A DNA stretch of 64,000 nt from Lentzea atacamensis (GTDB lineage Bacteria; Actinomycetota; Actinomycetes; Mycobacteriales; Pseudonocardiaceae). Location of the stretch: NCBI RefSeq assembly GCF_003269295.1, contig NZ_QLTT01000003.1, forward strand, positions 186,001-250,000. The letters are read 5' to 3'. Positions within the stretch are counted from its first letter, which is position 1, and each line of letters opens with the position of its first letter. Positions 54,801 to 60,800 of the stretch are shown piece after piece. Below the pieces are notes generated by a model that worked only from the letters and a program-made list of their open reading frames with translations, ran no database searches and was not told where the DNA came from. A program made the translations under genes and the position numbers.

Positions 54801-57800
54801 GGGTGCTCGATCTTCGCGCCCCACTTGGCGTCCGGCGGGGTGACCGCGGCGGACGCGGCACCCGAGTTGACGATCTTCGCGAGGTCGTTCGGGATCTGCA
54901 GCGTGACGTCGGTGCCGGTGGTGACCGGGTCGATGGTCGTGACGCGGCCGTTGGCGTCGGTCAGCGTGATGTCGTAGGACACCTGCACGGTGGCCTGCGT
55001 CGAACCCTCGCCAGCGCGGATGATCCGCTGGTCGGTGAGCGAGGACGACGTGCTCTGCGCCTGCGCCGGCGTCGCCAGCTGCGCCTTGCCGCCGAGCGAG
55101 CCGTACGGGCCCATCGCGACACCGGCCGTGGCCGAGCCGCCGATGTCGTTGGCCGTGGCGACGGTGTGCGTCGTCGAGGACGAGTTGCCCGACTGCGCGC
55201 CCATGTCGACCTTGACGCCCGGTGCCTCCACCGGTGCCGTGGCGGTCTGCGCCTGCATGGTGGCGCGGACGTTCGCCTCGTACCAGGTGTTTCCGATCTT
55301 GACCTGGAAGTTGCGGCCGTTGTCCAGGAACGACTCGAAGTCGCCGTTGAGCGCCTGCTGGATGCGGGCGGCGTCGGCGGGCTTGAGGTTCGGGATGGCG
55401 CTGGTGACGTTCTCGGCGCCACGCACGTCCGTCGGCGCGATCGTGCCCAGCGCCTTGTTGCTCTGGAAGAACTCCGGCAGGTTCTGGGTTCCAGGCATCA
55501 CCTGGCCGACCGCGGGCGGCGCCTGGGCGGTCATCGGGATGACCGGGTTCGGCGTCGGCCTCGGCGGTGCCGGTCGCGTCTCCACGTCCGGTGCGGGCGG
55601 CGCGGGGCGCGTGTCGGTGTCCGGTGCGGGCGGCGCGCCCCTGGTCGACGGGCCGGGATCACCGTCGTCGCGGGACGGGCCGGGGTTGCCGCGCGACGTG
55701 TCGGGATCCACGTCCATCGGGCCGCTGCCGGACGGGCCCACACCCGGATCGCCGAGCCGCTGCGGCGGGTTCGCCGGGTCGTGCGGCGTGAAGCGCGTCT
55801 TGCCGTTCGGCTGCGGGTGCCCGTCGAGCTCCAGCGGCGGCGGGAACGTCGGCGGCGCCCAATTCCCCGCCTTCTTGATGTCCGCGGGCTTGGACTTCGA
55901 GTTGATCTCCGGCGCGGGTTCGTAGAACGGCTCTACGGTCGTCTGGGTGCCGTTCGGGCCGTGGATCGTGATCGGCCGGCCGATCTCCGTCGCGAGCAGT
56001 TTGGCCGCGAGTTCCTCCGCCTTGGCGGTCTTGGCGTTGTCGGCCTTCTTCTCGGCGGCGTTCTCCTTGGCGTCGGCCTCGGCTTCAGCGGCGGTGGGCG
56101 GTGTCCAGTTCGGGTCCTCGGTGGAGTTGTCGACCGCGACATCGCCGGAACCGGGGTTGAAGTGCGCCGGGATGCCGGTCTTCGGTGCCGGGCCCGGCTC
56201 GATGAGCGCGGTGACCAGGTGGCCGTTCTCCAGGCCGTGCTCCTGCCGGAAGTTCGCGATCTGCTTGGTGATCGCGGGTGACGCGATCGACCCCTTCTGG
56301 ATCGCGCCCGCGCGCAGGTCCTTCGCGGACTTGATCTCCGGAGCGGCGCTGCCCCTGCCCTTCTTGGAACCGGACGGGGCGGGGTTGGCCGCGGCGTTGG
56401 AGACCATGGCCTCGTGCACGGCGTTGAACATGCCGTCCGGCCGCGGGTCCGCCGCGATCGGCAGGACGCCGTGTTCCAGCGTGCCGAACGTGCGGGTGAC
56501 GTTGCTCGGGTTGGACGACAACGCCAGGTTGAGCATCGCGGCCATTTTTTCCTGCTTGGCCGTCGGGTCGATGCCCATGTGCCCGTGCCCCTCGACCGGG
56601 GCGGAGACCGCGGTGCTGAGGGTGTTCTTGTCCTGGATGCCGAGCTTCTTCGCGTCGGCGTCCGACGGGTTCCAGCCGCCCTGTTTGCCGGTCTCCGTGT
56701 GCCTGACGAGCTGCTGGGCTTCGCGCTGCTCGTGCGGCTTGTTCTTCGGGTTCGCCCTGCCGTCCGCCTTGGGCTTCTTGTCCTGGAACTCGTCGCGGAT
56801 CTTCGCACCGGACACGTCGGCCTTGGCCGCCCGGTCGGCCTGGGGGTCGACCTTGCCGGTCGCGTCCGGGACACCGGCGTACATGCGGCTCGTCACCGAG
56901 GTGAGCGCGACGTGCGACTGCGGCCACGACTTGCCCTCACTCTTCGCGAAACCGAGCGCGAGGCGGGACAGGTCGGTGCCCACGGCGCCGTTGACGAAGT
57001 CGCTGGTGAAGTTCTCGCCGCGGTAGGGGTTGCGGTTGGTCTTCAGGTCGACGTCGATGCCGGAGTCGACGACCATCTGCTCTGCCTTGCCCGTGAACTC
57101 GGGATCGGCCGCCGCGCGGACCTCCTTGGCCTTGATCTCGGCGTCGAGCGAGGCGAGAACCTTGGCCTGGGCGGGGCTGGGCGTGCCGCCCTCAGCCCTG
57201 ATGTCGGCTTCGAGCTTCTCCTTGGCCTGCTTGACGTCCTGGTTGAGCTCCGGCTTCGGCAGCTGGTTCTGGTGGATCTCGGCGATCTCGTTGCCGGCGA
57301 ACTTGTTGATCGACTGGCTGAGGCCGCCGAACTCGTTGCCGTCCTTGCTGAACTTCACGTCGGGGTCGACGACCGTGACGTTCGCGTCCATGAAGAGGTT
57401 GGGCTCCGGCGAGTACGGCAGCAGCGGAGCCGAGTCCTTCTGGCGGTTGCGCGCGTCCATGTCGTCGCTCATCGCCTGCTGGAACTTCTGCACGAACTCG
57501 GCGGGGTTCTGGAGCTGCTGCTCCGCGACGCGCAGTTCTTCGAGTTTCTCCGCCTTCTTCTCGGGCGAGAGCTTCGTGTCGCTGTTGACCTTGTTGCGTT
57601 CGCTGTCGATCCGGGCCTGGGTGTCGTTGACGAGCGCGTTCGGGTCGCCGACGCGGTACCCGCCGGAGTACAGCAGCGGCCGGATAGGGCCGGCGCCCGG
57701 TGGGTTCAGCGAGTCCTTGACGTGGTTGAAGATGTCCTTCTGGTCGCCGGTCACCTTGCGCGAGCCGGTGTCGAAGTCCTGGAACGAGATGTACGGGTGC

Positions 57801-60800
57801 GTGCCCTTGCCGTTCATCGCGCCGATGGCGAACGTCGTGGCAGGGCTGTGCATCGTCTCGTTGCGCATCGTGCCGTAGGGGAAGCCGTCCTTCGGGTCGA
57901 AGGTCGGTAGCGGCACGAGTGCGATCGGCTCGGGCCTGCCGGAGACGGCGGTGTTCGCCTGGGTGATGCTGGAGGAGATGCCGGCGCCGGAACCGTTGGG
58001 GCCGTTGACACCGACCACGAACACCATGTCCTTGCCGGTGGGCCCGGCGTCGGCGGTGATCGAGTTGATGACGTCGTTGATCCTGCCCAGATCGCTGTGG
58101 CTGACGATCATGTTGACCACGAAGGACGGGCGCTTGTCCGCCTCGACGCTCTCCTTGAGCTTGGCGAGGTAGTTGTCCTTGGTGGGCAGGTCGAAGCCGT
58201 CGTTCGCGAGGTCCCCGAACGCCTTGTTGTACTGGACGTTGCCCAGGGACAGGTCGTTGAGCGCGTCGGTGAGGGCGTCGACCTGGCTGTCGATCTGGGC
58301 GTCGTGCATGTCGACGTCGGCATGGGTGTTCCGGTCGGTGTCCACAGTGGACAGTCCGGCGTTGCTGGGGCCGGGCTCGCCGTACGACGGGCCGTCGTAC
58401 TTCTTCTTGGTGGGACGGTCGTCGAGCGGGGGTGCGTCGGTGTCCGAGTCGCTGTCGCTGTCCCAGCCGGCGGCGCGCTTCGGCATGCCGCGGGTCTCGG
58501 TGTCCTGGCTGGTGTTCGGCGCGGTGTCGGTGTTGGTCGTGGTGTTGGGCGCCGGGTTCGTGCTGCTCGGCGGGGTCCAGCCGGGCGGGGGTGGCACGGT
58601 GGCGGGTCCGGCCGGGTTGATCGTGGTGTCGGGCACCATGACCTGGCTGTTGGCGGTGCGTTCGATCAGCCACAGGTGGCGCGGCCGGATGCCGGGGTCT
58701 GGCAGGTGGACGTCGGCGCCCATCAGCCCGCCGTCGTTCTGGTGGACGCCGGAGTTGGTGTCGTGCTGCTGGAAGACCCGGCTGGAGTCCTTGTACTCGT
58801 CGGGAATGCCGAGGTAGTGCAGCGTCTCGTGGGCCAGGACCTCCTGGCTGGTGTCCGGGTTCCAGTGCGTCTGGTCGACGTTGGGGTTGTTCGGGTCGAC
58901 CTTGATGCTGGTGTGGGCGTCGGCCTTGTTGTCGGTGAACTCGAGGTTGAGGTGGAACTGGTCACCGCTCGGGAGCCGGAAACCCTGGTTCAGCAGGTTG
59001 TTCACGCCGGCGGTGGCGTTGTCCTTGACGTGCTGCACGACGTCCGGGCCGACGTCCGCGGCAGGGTCGACGTGCACCTTGACGGTGTACTCCTGCACGA
59101 AGTTGCCCGGGGTCGTCTCGATGCGGCGCAGGTCGTAGTTGATGAGCCCCTGGTAGGACTTGATGTTCGACGGCGTGCTGTCGGTGCGGACGTCGTGGAC
59201 GACCACGTCGACGGTGCGGACGTCGGTGTCGTTGCGGCGATCGGCCCAGGTGCTGCGGTCGGCCGGGTTGTCCGGCTGGGACCAGTCGGCGGTCTTGGCC
59301 GGGTCGTGCCGCCACGACTCGTCGGTGAGGACGTCCTTGCCCCGGTGGGATTCCGGGGTCGGCGGGGTCATCGCCGGTGGGGCGCCGCCGCTGCGGACCT
59401 GCTTCGGTGCGTCGGTCTTCGTGTCGGTGTTCGGGTTCGTGCTCGAAGCGGGTGGTGGCGGCGGGGTGTCCCTGGTCGGTGCGGGACGGTTGTCGCCGGT
59501 GTTGTTCTGCGCGGAGGCGTTGTTGTCCGCGGCCGTGTTGGTGTCGGTGTTGGGGCTGCCCTCGCGGACGGCGTCGCCCAGCACCTCGTAGCCGGTGGTG
59601 GTGCCGGGCGGGGTGTTGTGCTCCCGGTGGGGGCGGTCCTGCTCGAACGTGGCCGGGTTCTGGTCGAGGATCTTGTACGACCCGTACTCGGCGAGGTCGT
59701 CGAAGACCTCCTTGCGGAACGCGTCGCCGAGCGGGTTGTCCTTGGTGATCGGGAACGCCTCGAAGCGGCTGGCCCACTGCTGCCGGTCCGCGGCGCGGCC
59801 GGTGTCCCAGACCGTCTCCCAGACGGCCTCCTTGAACGACCCCGGCTTCGCGGCGGCGTCGACCGTCTTGCCGAGGTTGGCGGTGTCGATGTCCTGGTGC
59901 ATCGCGAACGCGTGCACGTTCGCGTCCGATCCCTTGTGGTCGCTCAGGTACTGCTGCAGCTGGTGCTGCGCCGACACCAGCGACAGACCGCCCTGCGTGT
60001 AGTCGATCAGCACCACGTTGCGGTCCGGGGGCAGATTCCCCAGGAACTCGTCGAAGTGGGCGTTCAGCATCTCCTGCTGCTGGGGCGTCAACGGATCGAC
60101 CTTGCCGCCGTGTGCCGCGTACGACGGGGCGAGGATCGAGTTCGGGTCCGAGGGCGGCGGCCGGAAGTTCGACAGCGGGATGGACACCGCGTCGTGACCT
60201 TGGTTCTGCAGCGCGGCGACCACGGCGGCCGGACTGCGACCCAGGCCGACATAGGCGAAGTCGCTCGGCGGGTACCGGTTGGTGATGTGGTTGGCCACGT
60301 CGTTCACCGCGTCGACCAGGTGCTGCTGGCCCTGGATGTGCTTCTCGCGGGCCAGGCCCATCAGCTCGTTGTGGAAGTCCGCGGCGTTGTTGATGCCGTA
60401 CGACTCGGGCTTGCGGTTGCCGCCGCCCACCTCGGGGTCGTAGAGCAGCGGCATGATCGACTCGTTGACGCCGCTGTTCGCCGGCACGTCGATCCCGCTG
60501 TCCGCCAGCCACTGCTTGGCCATGTACGGCGTCAGGCCGATCGTGGTGTCAGCGTCGACGTGGATGCCGACGAACTCCGACGGCTGGTTCGGCAGGTACT
60601 TGAACCCGTCCGGCGTCACCTGCCAGCGCGAGTCCTGCCTCGGGTCATCGGCCTTGTAGCTCTCGATGCGCTGCTCGACCGTCTGGTCCGAGGCGTCCTC
60701 GTAGACGGAGTCGGTGTCCGAGCCGCTGTCGGACTGCGCCTGGTTCGAACGCGACGGTGCGTTCGGGCCGGGGCTCGGTACCGGCGCCACGACGACGTCG

